Positions 19,233 to 28,627 of a stretch of DNA of 64,000 nt are shown one piece after another (position 1 is the stretch's first letter; the number at the start of each line of letters is the position of its first letter). The position numbers and the translations under genes are program-made. The notes below the pieces were generated by a model. It had not been told where the DNA came from, did no database searches, and saw only the letters and a list, made by a program, of their open reading frames with translations. This stretch comes from Candidatus Arcticimaribacter forsetii (lineage in GTDB: Bacteria; Bacteroidota; Bacteroidia; Flavobacteriales; Flavobacteriaceae): NCBI RefSeq assembly GCF_910589745.1, contig NZ_OU342399.1, positions 310,001-374,000 on the forward strand. Direction: 5' to 3'.

Positions 19233-20000
19233 ATGAAAATCATTTCTTATAACGTAAACGGCATTCGCGCTGCCTTCAAAAAAGACTTTATAGGTTGGTT
19301 GGCTTCCGCTAAACCAGACGTGTTATGTCTTCAAGAAACTAAGGCTCAGGAAGAGCAGGTAGATGTAGAAGCAATCGAAAAACTTGGGTATCACCATTAT
19401 TGGTTTTCTGCACAGAAAAAGGGGTACAGTGGAGTCGCTCTAATTTGTAAGCAAAAACCAAATCATATTGAATTTGGAACAGGAATAGAACAGATGGACT
19501 TCGAAGGTCGAGTAATCCGAGCTGATTTTGATGAATGTTCTGTAATTAGTATGTATTTACCCTCGGGTACTAACCTTGATCGTTTAGAATATAAGTTCCA
19601 ATTCATGGACGAAATGAGTACCTATCTAGAAGAATTAAAAAAACAAATCCCAAACTTAATAGTGTGTGGAGATTATAACATTTGTCATAAAGCAATAGAT
19701 ATTCATGATCCTGTTCGTAACAAAAAAGTGTCTGGGTTTTTGCCAGAAGAACGTGCTTGGATGGATCAATTGATAAATCAAGGTTTTATTGACTCTTTTC
19801 GAGAATTAAATCAAGAACCCCATCAATACAGTTGGTGGAGTTATCGAGCTAATTCTAGAGCCAATAACAAAGGATGGCGACTAGATTATGCAATGGTAAC
19901 AAAGTCTCTTCAAGAGAAGATATCAAGGGCATATATTCTATCCGAGGCACACCATTCTGATCATTGTCCCGTAGCAGTTGAATTAGATTTTAATAAATAA
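19233..20000 (+). CDS. xth: Exodeoxyribonuclease III (AP endonuclease)
   Basis: A 255-aa member of the ExoIII/Ape1 (EEP) family that cuts at abasic sites and trims 3' ends in base-excision repair. Catalytic motifs are all present: NVNGIRAA, LQETKAQ (metal-binding Glu), the GDYNICH Asp/Asn pair, LDYAMV and the terminal SDHCPV with the catalytic His. I chose ATG 19233 (MKIISYNVNG), the standard family start; an in-frame GTG two codons upstream (19227) is possible but adds only two residues. An OmpA-type lipoprotein gene follows after 8 bp. Confidence 0.95.
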   Translation: MKIISYNVNGIRAAFKKDFIGWLASAKPDVLCLQETKAQEEQVDVEAIEKLGYHHYWFSAQKKGYSGVALICKQKPNHIEFGTGIEQMDFEGRVIRADFDECSVISMYLPSGTNLDRLEYKFQFMDEMSTYLEELKKQIPNLIVCGDYNICHKAIDIHDPVRNKKVSGFLPEERAWMDQLINQGFIDSFRELNQEPHQYSWWSYRANSRANNKGWRLDYAMVTKSLQEKISRAYILSEAHHSDHCPVAVELDFNK

Positions 20001-20008
20001 AAAATTCT

Positions 20009-20947
20009 ATGAAAAAGATAGTATTACTTTACTTTACAGCAGTTTCTTTAGTTGGTTGCGTTTCCTCTAAGATGTTTAACGAAATAGAAAGTAGTTATGC
20101 CCAGCTAAAGGTTGACCATTCTTCTCTAGAAAAAGAAAACAGTTCTCTTTTAGTTCGCTACGACTCCTTAAGGTATCATTACGGAGACTTGATAAAGCAG
20201 TTTGAAAAAATTGAATTAGAATTAGATGCCTCTAAAAAAAGTTATGAAACTTTAGAAGCTTCCTATAAAGCATTAGAACAAAATAGTAACGCTGCATTGC
20301 AAGAAAGTATAGATCAGAATAGGAGTTTGTTAGATGAAATTCAAATAAAAGAATCTGAACTTTTAGACGAACGAGCAGACCTTGATTCACTCCAAAACGA
20401 GCTTGCAGCTAGAATTGCGAGAGTAGACGAATTAGAGCGCGTAATTGCAAATAAAGAAGCACTTTTATCTAAGTTAAAATCTTCATTGAGTAAAGCACTT
20501 TTAAGTTTCGACGGAAAAGGATTAACAGTAGAACAACGCAATGGTAAAGTCTATGTTTCAATGGAAAACAAATTACTATTTAAATCAGGAAGTTGGACTC
20601 CAGGAACAGAGGGTAAGAAAGCAATTAACCAGCTCGCAATGGTTTTATCTCAAAATAAAGAAATTGCAGTTTTAATCGAGGGACATACAGACAACGAGCC
20701 TTATATAGGAGATTCTAAACTATCTGGAAATTGGGATTTATCCGTAAAAAGAGCAACTGCAATTGTAAATTTATTATTGAAAAATAAAGGAGTATTACCT
20801 GAAAATATTACTGCTGCAGGGAAAGGGGAATTTAGTCCTTTAGTTCCTAATAACAGCGCTACAAATAAATCAAAAAACAGACGTATAGAAGTTATCTTAG
20901 CTCCTAAATTAGATGAAATAGGAAGACTTCTGCAAGACTTAGATTAA
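20009..20947 (+). CDS. OmpA family lipoprotein with coiled coil
   Basis: A 312-aa lipoprotein: signal with lipobox LVGC gives lipidated Cys17. Residues about 25-165 form a long Leu/Glu/Lys heptad coiled coil. Residues about 175-305 form an OmpA-like peptidoglycan-binding domain (VLIEGHTDNEPY, LSVKRATAIVNLL, NRRIEVIL). It would tether the outer membrane to peptidoglycan. Genes lie close on both sides (8 bp and 2 bp), so it is probably part of a short operon with xth and the aldo/keto reductase. Confidence 0.93.
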   Translation: MKKIVLLYFTAVSLVGCVSSKMFNEIESSYAQLKVDHSSLEKENSSLLVRYDSLRYHYGDLIKQFEKIELELDASKKSYETLEASYKALEQNSNAALQESIDQNRSLLDEIQIKESELLDERADLDSLQNELAARIARVDELERVIANKEALLSKLKSSLSKALLSFDGKGLTVEQRNGKVYVSMENKLLFKSGSWTPGTEGKKAINQLAMVLSQNKEIAVLIEGHTDNEPYIGDSKLSGNWDLSVKRATAIVNLLLKNKGVLPENITAAGKGEFSPLVPNNSATNKSKNRRIEVILAPKLDEIGRLLQDLD

Positions 20948-20949
20948 AT

Positions 20950-21987
20950 ATGAAATACACTACATTACCGGGAACAGATATTAAAGTAAGTAAAATTTGT
21001 TTAGGAACCATGACCTTTGGAAACCAAAACACGGAACAAGAGGGTTTTGATCAGATGGACCTTTCTTTAGATCAAGGGGTTAATTTCTTTGATACAGCAG
21101 AATTATATCCCGTTCCTGCAAACGCAACAACACAAGGTGAAACCGAAAGAATTATGGGTAATTGGTTTCAAAAAACAGGAAATAGATCTAAGGTAGTTTT
21201 AGCAACAAAAGCTGCAGGACCGGGATCTTACACTGCTCATATCAGAGATAATATGAGTTTTGATAAAAGAAATATAACGGAAGCTTTAGATAATTCTTTA
21301 AAGCGACTAAAAACGGATTATATAGACTTATATCAGTTACATTGGCCAGAACGAATGACTAATTTCTTTGGTCAAAGAGGATATGTACACAATCCTAAAG
21401 ATACTTGGACCGATAATTTTGAGGAAGCCCTTGAGGCTTTAGATGACCTAATAAAAGCAGGTAAAATAAGACATATAGGGATTTCAAATGAATCGCCTTG
21501 GGGGCTTATGCGCTATTTAGAATTATCTAAAAAAGGACTTCCAAAAGCAATAACAATTCAAAACCCATACTCTTTACTGACTCGAGTTTTTGAAATTGGA
21601 AATTCAGAAATGTGTATGCGCGAAGAGATTGGACTATTAGCTTATTCTCCATTAGGATTTGGCCGCTTAACTGGAAAATATAGAGGAGGTCATAACTTAG
21701 ATAAAGCACGTTTAACAGTGTTTCCTAATATGGCACGCTATAACAGTGATCAATCCATAGAAGCTACAGAGCATTATTATCAGATAGCTAAGAACCATGG
21801 AATTAGTTTGACTCAAATGGCTTTAGCTTTTGTAAATCAGCAGCCTTTTTTAACTTCTAACATTATTGGAGTAACTAATTTAGAGCAACTTCAAGAAAAT
21901 ATTGGTAGTATTGATCTTACGCTTTCTAAAGAAATAATGAAAGAGATTGAAGCAGTTCACAATAAGATTCCTAATCCTGCTCCTTAA
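20950..21987 (+). CDS. Aldo/keto reductase (Tas-like)
   Basis: A 345-aa NADPH-dependent oxidoreductase with a TIM-barrel fold. Catalytic Asp and Tyr sit in FFDTAELYP, Lys in LATKAAG and His in QLHWPE. The sequence resembles the Tas/YajO branch (N-terminus GTDIKVSKICLGTMTFGNQN; GISNESPWG). The substrate is not predictable. It starts 2 bp after the OmpA lipoprotein gene and ends 2 bp before the convergent ABC gene, leaving no room for a terminator. Confidence 0.93.
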   Translation: MKYTTLPGTDIKVSKICLGTMTFGNQNTEQEGFDQMDLSLDQGVNFFDTAELYPVPANATTQGETERIMGNWFQKTGNRSKVVLATKAAGPGSYTAHIRDNMSFDKRNITEALDNSLKRLKTDYIDLYQLHWPERMTNFFGQRGYVHNPKDTWTDNFEEALEALDDLIKAGKIRHIGISNESPWGLMRYLELSKKGLPKAITIQNPYSLLTRVFEIGNSEMCMREEIGLLAYSPLGFGRLTGKYRGGHNLDKARLTVFPNMARYNSDQSIEATEHYYQIAKNHGISLTQMALAFVNQQPFLTSNIIGVTNLEQLQENIGSIDLTLSKEIMKEIEAVHNKIPNPAP

Positions 21988-21989
21988 AT

Positions 21990-23684
21990 TTAAAAAGCAA
22001 CTTTAGGAATGGCTTCGATTAGTTTTTGAGTGGCTTTCTCTTGTGGGTTTCTATACAATTCATCTGCCTCTTTATATTCAACGATTTCTCCCCGATCCAT
22101 TACCATTATTTTATCTGAAATGAACTGAACTACAGAAAGATCATGTGAAATAAACAGATAAGATAGTTTTAATTTTTCCTGAAGCTCATTTAACAGATTT
22201 AATACTTGAGCTTGAACAGAAATATCAAGTGCAGCGACAGATTCATCGCAGATTAAAACCGATGGATCTACAGCCAATGCTCGAGCAATTACAACGCGTT
22301 GTCTTTGGCCTCCAGATAATTCATGTGGATAACGATTGAAATAGGATTGGTTTAAACCTACTTGATCTAATAAATCAATAACTCTATTTTTTCTTTGGTT
22401 AAAAGGTAAAATCTGGTGAGCTTCTATAGGTTCAAGAATAGCATTTCCTATTTTTTTTTGTGGATGAAGAGCTGCATAAGGGTCCTGAAAGATAAACTGT
22501 ACTTCAGTCCTTAAACGTCTAATTTCACTTGAATTTAATTTTGACAATGATTTCCCTTTATAAAAAATCTCACCTTTAGACGGTTTGTTTAAATAAACTA
22601 ACGCCTTCCCTAAAGTTGATTTCCCACATCCTGAAGCACCAACTAAACCCAATGTTTCTCCAGGATATAAATCAAAAGAAAGGTCATTAATTGCTGTAAA
22701 TTTTTCCTGTTTCCCAAAAAATCCATTCCTCGAAGTATAGGTTTTATTTAAATTGCGAACAGATAATAAAGGCTCCTGAGCATATATTTTTTCTAACCTC
22801 TTATTTCGCTCTTTTAAGCTTACAAGTTCCTCCTCTATCACTTTGAGTTTGAAATCTTCAATCGTAGGCAGTTTTTTTAATCTTTTATTAGGTTTGGGAC
22901 GTGCCTGTATTAAAGCTCGGGTATATTGTTCTTTAGGAGTTTTGAAAATTTCTTGTGGAGTTCCTATTTCAACAACACTTCCTTGATACAAAACAACAAT
23001 TTTATCTGCAAGCTGAGAAACTAAAGAAAGGTCATGAGAAATAAATAAAATACTCATTTTATATTCTTGTTGTAACTCTTTTAAAAGGTCTATAATTTCT
23101 TTTTGAACCTGAACATCTAAGGCTGTAGTTGGTTCATCTGCGATTAATAAAGAAGGCTCATTCATCAGAGCCATGGCAATCATTACTCGTTGTTTTTGGC
23201 CTCCACTAATTTCATGGGGATAAGCACTGTAAATTCGTTCAGGATTAGGAAGTTTAACACGATCAAAAGCATTGATTACTTTGCTCTTTCTTTCGTCTGC
23301 TGAATATTTGTTTTTATAATGTTCTTTGATAATTTCTTCAACCTGATGACCACAACGCATTGTAGGATTTAAAGAAGATTGTGGTTCTTGAAACACCATA
23401 CTTATTTGGTTTCCCCGAATTGTTCGCCATTGCGCTTCGTCTAGGTTTAATAATTCCTTATTATTAAACTGAATAGATCCAGAATCAATAGAAATTTTTT
23501 CTGTAGGTAATAATCCTAATAATGAAAGTGCTGTTAAAGATTTTCCGCTTCCAGATTCCCCAACCATGGCTACTATTTCGTTCGTTTTTATTTCAAAACT
23601 TATGTTCTTTAATATGGTTTTACCCTTTATTGAAAGGGAAAAATCTCGAACTTTAACATTGTTTTTATTGTTTAGTTTAGCCAT
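21990..23684 (-). CDS. Double ABC ATPase, oligopeptide/dipeptide import type (YejF-like)
   Basis: A 564-aa protein with two complete ABC nucleotide-binding domains in tandem. The first has Walker A GESGSGKS (about residue 42) and signature SGGQKQR. The second has Walker A GASGCGKS (about residue 348), signature SGGQRQR and Walker B VLICDES. Each is followed by the peptide-transporter-type C-terminal tail, as in the fused DppD/DppF or YejF proteins. It would energise uptake of peptides or similar solutes, but no permease or binding-protein gene is in the window. The start ATG overlaps the 3' end of the upstream exonuclease gene by 13 bp. Confidence 0.93.
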   Translation of the reverse strand: MAKLNNKNNVKVRDFSLSIKGKTILKNISFEIKTNEIVAMVGESGSGKSLTALSLLGLLPTEKISIDSGSIQFNNKELLNLDEAQWRTIRGNQISMVFQEPQSSLNPTMRCGHQVEEIIKEHYKNKYSADERKSKVINAFDRVKLPNPERIYSAYPHEISGGQKQRVMIAMALMNEPSLLIADEPTTALDVQVQKEIIDLLKELQQEYKMSILFISHDLSLVSQLADKIVVLYQGSVVEIGTPQEIFKTPKEQYTRALIQARPKPNKRLKKLPTIEDFKLKVIEEELVSLKERNKRLEKIYAQEPLLSVRNLNKTYTSRNGFFGKQEKFTAINDLSFDLYPGETLGLVGASGCGKSTLGKALVYLNKPSKGEIFYKGKSLSKLNSSEIRRLRTEVQFIFQDPYAALHPQKKIGNAILEPIEAHQILPFNQRKNRVIDLLDQVGLNQSYFNRYPHELSGGQRQRVVIARALAVDPSVLICDESVAALDISVQAQVLNLLNELQEKLKLSYLFISHDLSVVQFISDKIMVMDRGEIVEYKEADELYRNPQEKATQKLIEAIPKVAF

Positions 23685-24388
23685 ATTATTTCTTCAGATT
23701 CCAATAAAGGTTCGTTCATAAATCGTAATACAACCTGAGCTATAGTTACTACGTCTTTTTCACAGTAAGTTACAATTCTGTCAATATTTTTTTCGATATA
23801 ATACACATGAGCAACCTCACTTCCGTCGATATCATCTTTTGGACTAGGAATCCCCAATACTTCAGCTAGTAATTTTAATGAGGTGTAATTTTTATAATCG
23901 CCAAAACGCCAAAGATGCATAGTGTCTAAATGTGGAATTTCCCATGGTTTTTTTCCAAATAAGTTTAAACTTTTGGGGAGCGATATATTGTTTATAATCA
24001 TTCTTCTTGCGATATATGGAAAATCAAATTCCTTACCATTATGAGCACAAAGAACGTGAGTTTTAAGATTAAAATGATTATCAAGTAATTCTTTAAATTC
24101 GGTTAACAGCTGCTTTTCATCTCCAAAGAATGTTTTAATTCTAAAATTTCTTTCGGAGTTTTGAATCACAAAATAACCAACAGAGATACAAACTATTTTT
24201 CCAAATTCTGCCCATATACCAGCACGTTCATAAAATTCCTCAGGAGATTCATCTTCCTTTCTTTGATAAGCAGATTTTTGAGCCCAGAGTTCCTTTTTGT
24301 AAGGAGATAATTGATCGAAATTTTCTTCTTCAGGAACTGTTTCGATGTCCAGAAATAGAATTTTCGTTAAATTATTTTTACTCAGCAT
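23672..24388 (-). CDS. 3'-5' exonuclease (DnaQ-like, PolB-type)
   Basis: A 238-aa protein with a ribonuclease-H-like exonuclease fold. Motif I is FLDIETVPEE (Asp14, Glu16), motif II is AHNGKEFDFPYI and motif III is YCEKDVVTIAQV. This matches the stand-alone PolB-like exonuclease family often labelled predicted 3'-5' exonuclease. It probably trims or repairs DNA 3' ends. It overlaps both neighbours on the same strand (13 bp with the ABC gene, 11 bp with the serine hydrolase), which suggests one operon. Confidence 0.9.
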   Translation of the reverse strand: MLSKNNLTKILFLDIETVPEEENFDQLSPYKKELWAQKSAYQRKEDESPEEFYERAGIWAEFGKIVCISVGYFVIQNSERNFRIKTFFGDEKQLLTEFKELLDNHFNLKTHVLCAHNGKEFDFPYIARRMIINNISLPKSLNLFGKKPWEIPHLDTMHLWRFGDYKNYTSLKLLAEVLGIPSPKDDIDGSEVAHVYYIEKNIDRIVTYCEKDVVTIAQVVLRFMNEPLLESEEIIWLN

Positions 24389-25529
24389 TGTTTAACATTT
24401 TGTAGGCTTCTTCAATATATAAATCGAAAACTTCAGGAAAAGCGCCTTCTGCTACTTTTTGGGTAAGATGCCCTAAGCGCACCACAATTAAATTGTCTTC
24501 AGGAATTACAATTACATATTGCCCTAAATGACCTCGCATGGCAAAAACAGATTTATTGTCGAAGGTAGATAACCACCAACCATATCCGTATTCAGGACTT
24601 TCTTCAAATCTTGGTCGAATACTTAAGGCTACATAACTAGAATCGATAATTTGTTTACCGTTCCATTTTCCGTAGTCTTTATATAATTTACCAATACGAG
24701 CAAAATCTTTTGCATTTGACGCAAAGCAACAAAATGCTTTTTCCATTCCATTTTTTTCGCTGTCAATTTGCCATAAGGCATCTTCATTTGCACCCAGAGG
24801 TTTCCAAAAGTTTTTTGAAAAATAAGTGCTTAAGTTTTCTCCAACAGCCTCACTAATTACCATTCCGAGTAGCTGTGTATTTCCGCTTAAATAAACGTAT
24901 TCTTTACCTGGAGTACTCGTTATTTTTCTGTTTCTTAAAAGACCCTTAAGGTCATCTGTAAAGTATGATTTTGTTGTAATATTTAATGGATTATAATATT
25001 CTTCAATCCAATCTAATCCAGAAGCCATACTAGCTAAATCACCAACGGTTAGTTTTGAAGCATTTTCTTCATGATTAAATTCCTCAAAAAAATCACCAAC
25101 TTTTTGGTTTAGACCTTTAATTTTACCCTGTTCTATTGCTTTTCCGAGCATTGCGGTTACCATACTTTTTGACATAGAAAATGAATTGCTCTTGGAAGTT
25201 TCAGTATAGCCATCGTAATACTTTTCGTGAAAAATACTGTCGTTTTTTATAATTAAATAAGCTACACTCTTAAATTCATCATGAGCATCTAATAATCTTT
25301 TTGTTGGTTCTATCGTATTATATTTTTGATGTAGAGGCCATTCTTGAGGTAGGTCCGCAGCCTCTACCGTTCGGTTATCAAAAACATTATAATCGTGTAA
25401 AAATGCTGTTGTATGTCCTGTTCCATATATTTTAATTAGCCCAGGGATAACATAACTATTTCCACTTATATACAGAAGCGCAAATAACACTATAAAAATT
25501 CCTACAAGGACTTTGAATACTTTTTTCAT
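24378..25529 (-). CDS. Membrane-anchored serine hydrolase, beta-lactamase class C family
   Basis: A 383-aa protein with one N-terminal transmembrane segment (about 5-24), likely a signal anchor. The active-site S-x-x-K is SMSK at 118-121, with a Tyr motif YLSGN and a downstream YGYGWW/HLGQY region, as in class C beta-lactamase-like esterases and peptidases. It is only distantly similar to the other serine hydrolase in the window (11183-12334), from which it differs in anchor and motifs. The substrate is unknown. It is the second gene of a probable ogt-hydrolase-exonuclease-ABC operon. Confidence 0.88.
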   Translation of the reverse strand: MKKVFKVLVGIFIVLFALLYISGNSYVIPGLIKIYGTGHTTAFLHDYNVFDNRTVEAADLPQEWPLHQKYNTIEPTKRLLDAHDEFKSVAYLIIKNDSIFHEKYYDGYTETSKSNSFSMSKSMVTAMLGKAIEQGKIKGLNQKVGDFFEEFNHEENASKLTVGDLASMASGLDWIEEYYNPLNITTKSYFTDDLKGLLRNRKITSTPGKEYVYLSGNTQLLGMVISEAVGENLSTYFSKNFWKPLGANEDALWQIDSEKNGMEKAFCCFASNAKDFARIGKLYKDYGKWNGKQIIDSSYVALSIRPRFEESPEYGYGWWLSTFDNKSVFAMRGHLGQYVIVIPEDNLIVVRLGHLTQKVAEGAFPEVFDLYIEEAYKMLNNAE

Positions 25530-25552
25530 ATACGTTGATAATAATTTAATTC

Positions 25553-26029
25553 TTAAAAAGAAAATTCACTTTGAAAAGAGAATCCTTCATTTTTTAATAG
25601 CCATTTTTTTTTATGAAGACCCGCAGCATAACCAACAAGTTTTCCATTACTCCCTATAATTCGATGACATGGAATTGCAACTAAGATAGGGTTTTTTCCA
25701 ATAGCCGCTGCGACTGCTCGAACTGCTTTTGTGTTCCCATATATTCTTGCTATTTGAAGGTAAGTTGCTGTTTTTCCAAATGAAACTTCATTAATAATTC
25801 GCCAAATTTTCTTTTGGAAATCTGTACCCTTTGGATTCATCATAAAAGTAAAATCTGTTCTTGTCCCTTGAATATATTCTTCAATTTCTTGAACACATTT
25901 TTTTAAGTATTCCGGCACTATACTTTTTTCATATGAATCATTTTCATCAATTCTAATTCGCTCAACTCCATTAACACTGCCCGTTATTTGAAGAACCCCA
26001 ATATCATTTTTGATGTAAATAGTTTTCAT
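25553..26029 (-). CDS. ogt: Methylated-DNA--protein-cysteine methyltransferase
   Basis: A 158-aa suicide repair protein that removes methyl groups from O6-methylguanine. The acceptor Cys121 lies in the invariant IPCHRIIG, preceded by the helix-turn-helix part (KAVRAVAAAIGKNP) and followed by GKLVGYAAGL. Length is typical of the single-domain Ogt type. A near-consensus promoter lies upstream on the minus strand: -7 TATCTTTA (26053-26060) and TTG (26079-26081) with an 18-bp spacer. Confidence 0.95.
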   Translation of the reverse strand: MKTIYIKNDIGVLQITGSVNGVERIRIDENDSYEKSIVPEYLKKCVQEIEEYIQGTRTDFTFMMNPKGTDFQKKIWRIINEVSFGKTATYLQIARIYGNTKAVRAVAAAIGKNPILVAIPCHRIIGSNGKLVGYAAGLHKKKWLLKNEGFSFQSEFSF

Positions 26030-26291
26030 CTAAGTATTTTGAATGTCAATTTTAAAGATAACATTTACAATTTATATGCAATACCTCCTGAAAAAGCTGG
26101 GGCTTTATATATATTTTTACTAGTTATTGGAATACTATACCCTGAAGAACTACACCATTTATTTGATAAAAAATAGTTTATTTATCTACTAGGGTTAGCT
26201 ACTTCAATATTGTTTGTAAAAACAATTCTATGTCTATTCAAGACAAGTAGAGAGTGAGATTTTATAAATTAAACTAGATAAATTAAGACTG
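26030..26291. other. Intergenic region between ogt and hemB
   Basis: This 262-bp stretch holds the likely ogt promoter at its left end and no gene I can support. A plus-strand frame running in from ogt to 26176 has no family resemblance and starts antisense to a real gene. A small AT-rich hairpin (ATTGTTT 26209-26215 with AAACAAT 26220-26226) and a weak inverted repeat over the hemB stop (CTGTTAA 26289-26295 with TTAACAG 26305-26311) may help termination after hemB, but neither has a good T-run. Confidence 0.4.
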
Positions 26292-27266
26292 TTAACCTAA
26301 AACTTTAACAGCATCTTTAGCAGAGTAAGTAGCAATCATTGAAGCTCCGGCTCTTTTAAAAGAAATAAGTTGTTCATACATAACAACATCATAGTCTAAC
26401 CATCCTTTTTGAGCAGCAGCTTTAAGCATAGCATATTCACCACTAACTTGATATGCAGCGATGGGTACTTCAATGGTGTTATTCAGGTCTCTAATGATAT
26501 CTAAATAAGCAAGACCAGGTTTAACCATAACAATATCTGCCCCTTCCTCTATATCCATTTCGGTTTCTATAAGTGCTTCTTTCCGGTTGTGGAAATCCAT
26601 CTGATAGGTTTTTTTATCTCCGAAACCTGGAGCGGAGTCCAGAGCAGATCGGAATGGACCATAAAATCCAGATGCGTATTTTGCACTATAACTCATAATA
26701 CCAGTATCATGAAAATTTTCAGCTTCAAGAAGCGAGCGAATGGCCAAAATTCTACCATCCATCATATCGCTTGGAGCAACAAAATTTGCCCCTGCCTGAG
26801 CATGAGAAAGTGCCATTTGAGCCAATACATCCACGGTAGCATCATTAACTATGGTTCCTTGATCTACTATTCCGTCGTGACCAACAGAGGAGTACGGATC
26901 CAGAGCAACATCGGTCATAATAACCATATCTGGAACAGTTTCTTTAATAAGAACTATTGCTCTTTGCATTAACCCTTTTGGGTTTAAAGCTTCTGTTCCT
27001 TTATTGTCCTTTAAGTTATCTGGAACTTTAACAAATAATAAAACCGTTTTTAGCCCCATCGAATAGAGCTCTTTAACTTCTTTTTTTAAATTGTCTAAGC
27101 TCATTCTATAGTAGTCGGGCATTGAACTAATTTCTTCTTTTATGTTAGTTCCTTCTACTACAAAAAGGGGTACAATAAAATCATTTGGAGAAAGATGATT
27201 CTCTTGTACCAGTGATCTTATTGCATCTGAACTTCTTAATCTTCTGTTTCTTTTTAATGGATACAT
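26292..27266 (-). CDS. hemB: Delta-aminolevulinic acid dehydratase (porphobilinogen synthase)
   Basis: A 324-aa enzyme that condenses two 5-aminolevulinate molecules to porphobilinogen. The Schiff-base lysines are in MSYSAKYASGF and in DIVMVKPGLAYLD, and the typical N-terminus RRLRSSDAIRSLVQE is present. The metal-site loop reads DVALDPYSSVGHDGI and lacks the DVCLCxYTxHGHCG cysteines, so this is the Mg-dependent rather than the Zn-dependent type. It is the last gene of the minus-strand heme cluster, 9 bp after the antiporter gene. Confidence 0.97.
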   Translation of the reverse strand: MYPLKRNRRLRSSDAIRSLVQENHLSPNDFIVPLFVVEGTNIKEEISSMPDYYRMSLDNLKKEVKELYSMGLKTVLLFVKVPDNLKDNKGTEALNPKGLMQRAIVLIKETVPDMVIMTDVALDPYSSVGHDGIVDQGTIVNDATVDVLAQMALSHAQAGANFVAPSDMMDGRILAIRSLLEAENFHDTGIMSYSAKYASGFYGPFRSALDSAPGFGDKKTYQMDFHNRKEALIETEMDIEEGADIVMVKPGLAYLDIIRDLNNTIEVPIAAYQVSGEYAMLKAAAQKGWLDYDVVMYEQLISFKRAGASMIATYSAKDAVKVLG

Positions 27267-27275
27267 GACACTGGT

Positions 27276-28577
27276 TTAAGTAAGTTTATCTTTATCATCG
27301 GCAAGTTCCTCTAAGAAAGTGTCCAATGAATTGTTATTTGATTCTTCAATATTTTCTTCAAAAATATCTTCTTTTTCTTGTTTGGTTTTTTTCATTGTAC
27401 CCAACGTCATTATAAGCATAGACGCTAGAATTACAACTAATAGCACTTGTTCATTAATTTGTGAATTACTACTGTCAATAAATGAAACTTCTTTAATTTG
27501 AAGAAACAATAAAATACTAATAAGACCTCTTGGAGACATGTAAACAAGGGCAGATGGTTTTATTTTGAATGTAGTAGCTGTAAAATATAAATAACGAATT
27601 ACAAACATTATCCCAATAATCAAGAGTCCGTAAACAAATGGTGTCCCTGAATCAAATTCAGTTATACTAATAGAAAATCCAAAGAATAAAAAGAAAAAAG
27701 TTTTCACTAAAAAAGTAGATTCTGCTGTTAATATGTGAAATTCATGAAGCCCTTTTTCAGATTTTTCTAGATCTAAATAACGTTTTAAAAATTGTGGGAG
27801 TAAGGATTTTACATTACTTAAAAATAATCCAAAAATAAATATTGTTACAAGAGCAGGGAGGTGAAGTAACTTTCCAAATGCATACACTAAAACAAGTAAT
27901 GCAAGGATGAGGAAGAATTTTACGTTATGTTCTATTTTTTGAATCAATTGAAAGAGTAAACAGGTAATCATTATGGAAACAACAATAACTCCAATTATTT
28001 GTAATCCAAGAGACACTATAGATTCTGGACTTAAGAGTGCTTGGTTAGATTCAAACTGTCTTATAGCATAATTAAAGATCATAATTCCAAGAATGTCCGA
28101 GAAAGTTGATTCAAAAACAACAAACTCTTTTTCTTGTTTTAATAATCCTGCGGCAGACGGTATTGCTACAGCACTACTAATAATTGCTAATGGGATAGCA
28201 AAAATCACTGCTGTTTTGTGTTCAATTGAGAGTATGTTTTCAAAAGTCCAGCTGATGACAAGAATGTTGATTATTAAAATCAATACTGCTGCTAAAAAAC
28301 CTTTTAGAATAATAGGTAATTTTTCTTTTTTTATATCCAATTCAAGTGCACCTTCTAAGACAATTAATATCAGTCCAATTGTGCCTAATACAGGAATTAT
28401 TTTGTCTAGAACTCCATGCTCTGTAAAGCCATAAAAATTCATAAACGTTCGAGTTAAAATACCTGTGAACATTAATAAAATAACCGAAGGAAATTTAGTT
28501 TTTCGAGCAATTGCATCAAACACATAGGAGAAAACTACTAGTAGAGGAAGTACAATTAAAATCGAAACTGTATTCAT
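27276..28577 (-). CDS. Cation:proton antiporter, CPA1/NhaP type
   Basis: A 433-aa integral membrane protein with about 12 hydrophobic segments and an acidic, Asn/Glu/Asp-rich cytoplasmic tail (about 395-433). The Na+/H+ exchanger domain is recognisable from its N-terminus (KFPSVILLMFTGILTR) and from ESTFSDILGIMIFNY, which supplies the membrane-embedded acidic residues of the CPA family. It would exchange Na+ or K+ for H+. It lies inside the heme cluster between hemF (50 bp) and hemB (9 bp), which makes co-transcription likely; the link to heme synthesis is unexplained. Confidence 0.9.
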   Translation of the reverse strand: MNTVSILIVLPLLVVFSYVFDAIARKTKFPSVILLMFTGILTRTFMNFYGFTEHGVLDKIIPVLGTIGLILIVLEGALELDIKKEKLPIILKGFLAAVLILIINILVISWTFENILSIEHKTAVIFAIPLAIISSAVAIPSAAGLLKQEKEFVVFESTFSDILGIMIFNYAIRQFESNQALLSPESIVSLGLQIIGVIVVSIMITCLLFQLIQKIEHNVKFFLILALLVLVYAFGKLLHLPALVTIFIFGLFLSNVKSLLPQFLKRYLDLEKSEKGLHEFHILTAESTFLVKTFFFLFFGFSISITEFDSGTPFVYGLLIIGIMFVIRYLYFTATTFKIKPSALVYMSPRGLISILLFLQIKEVSFIDSSNSQINEQVLLVVILASMLIMTLGTMKKTKQEKEDIFEENIEESNNNSLDTFLEELADDKDKLT

Positions 28578-28627
28578 AAGATGAATTTTGTTGTGGTTAA
28601 GTTAGTAAAAAAGCGGATAAGCTTGGA

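Noticed and set aside
25988-26176. 62-aa plus-strand frame running from inside ogt into the gap before hemB
   Set aside because: It starts antisense to the ogt N-terminus, has no family resemblance and no promoter or partner; the gap also contains the ogt promoter.
26589-26972. 127-aa plus-strand frame opposite hemB
   Set aside because: It is fully antisense to a well-conserved gene, has no recognisable domain and is explained by the codon pattern of hemB.
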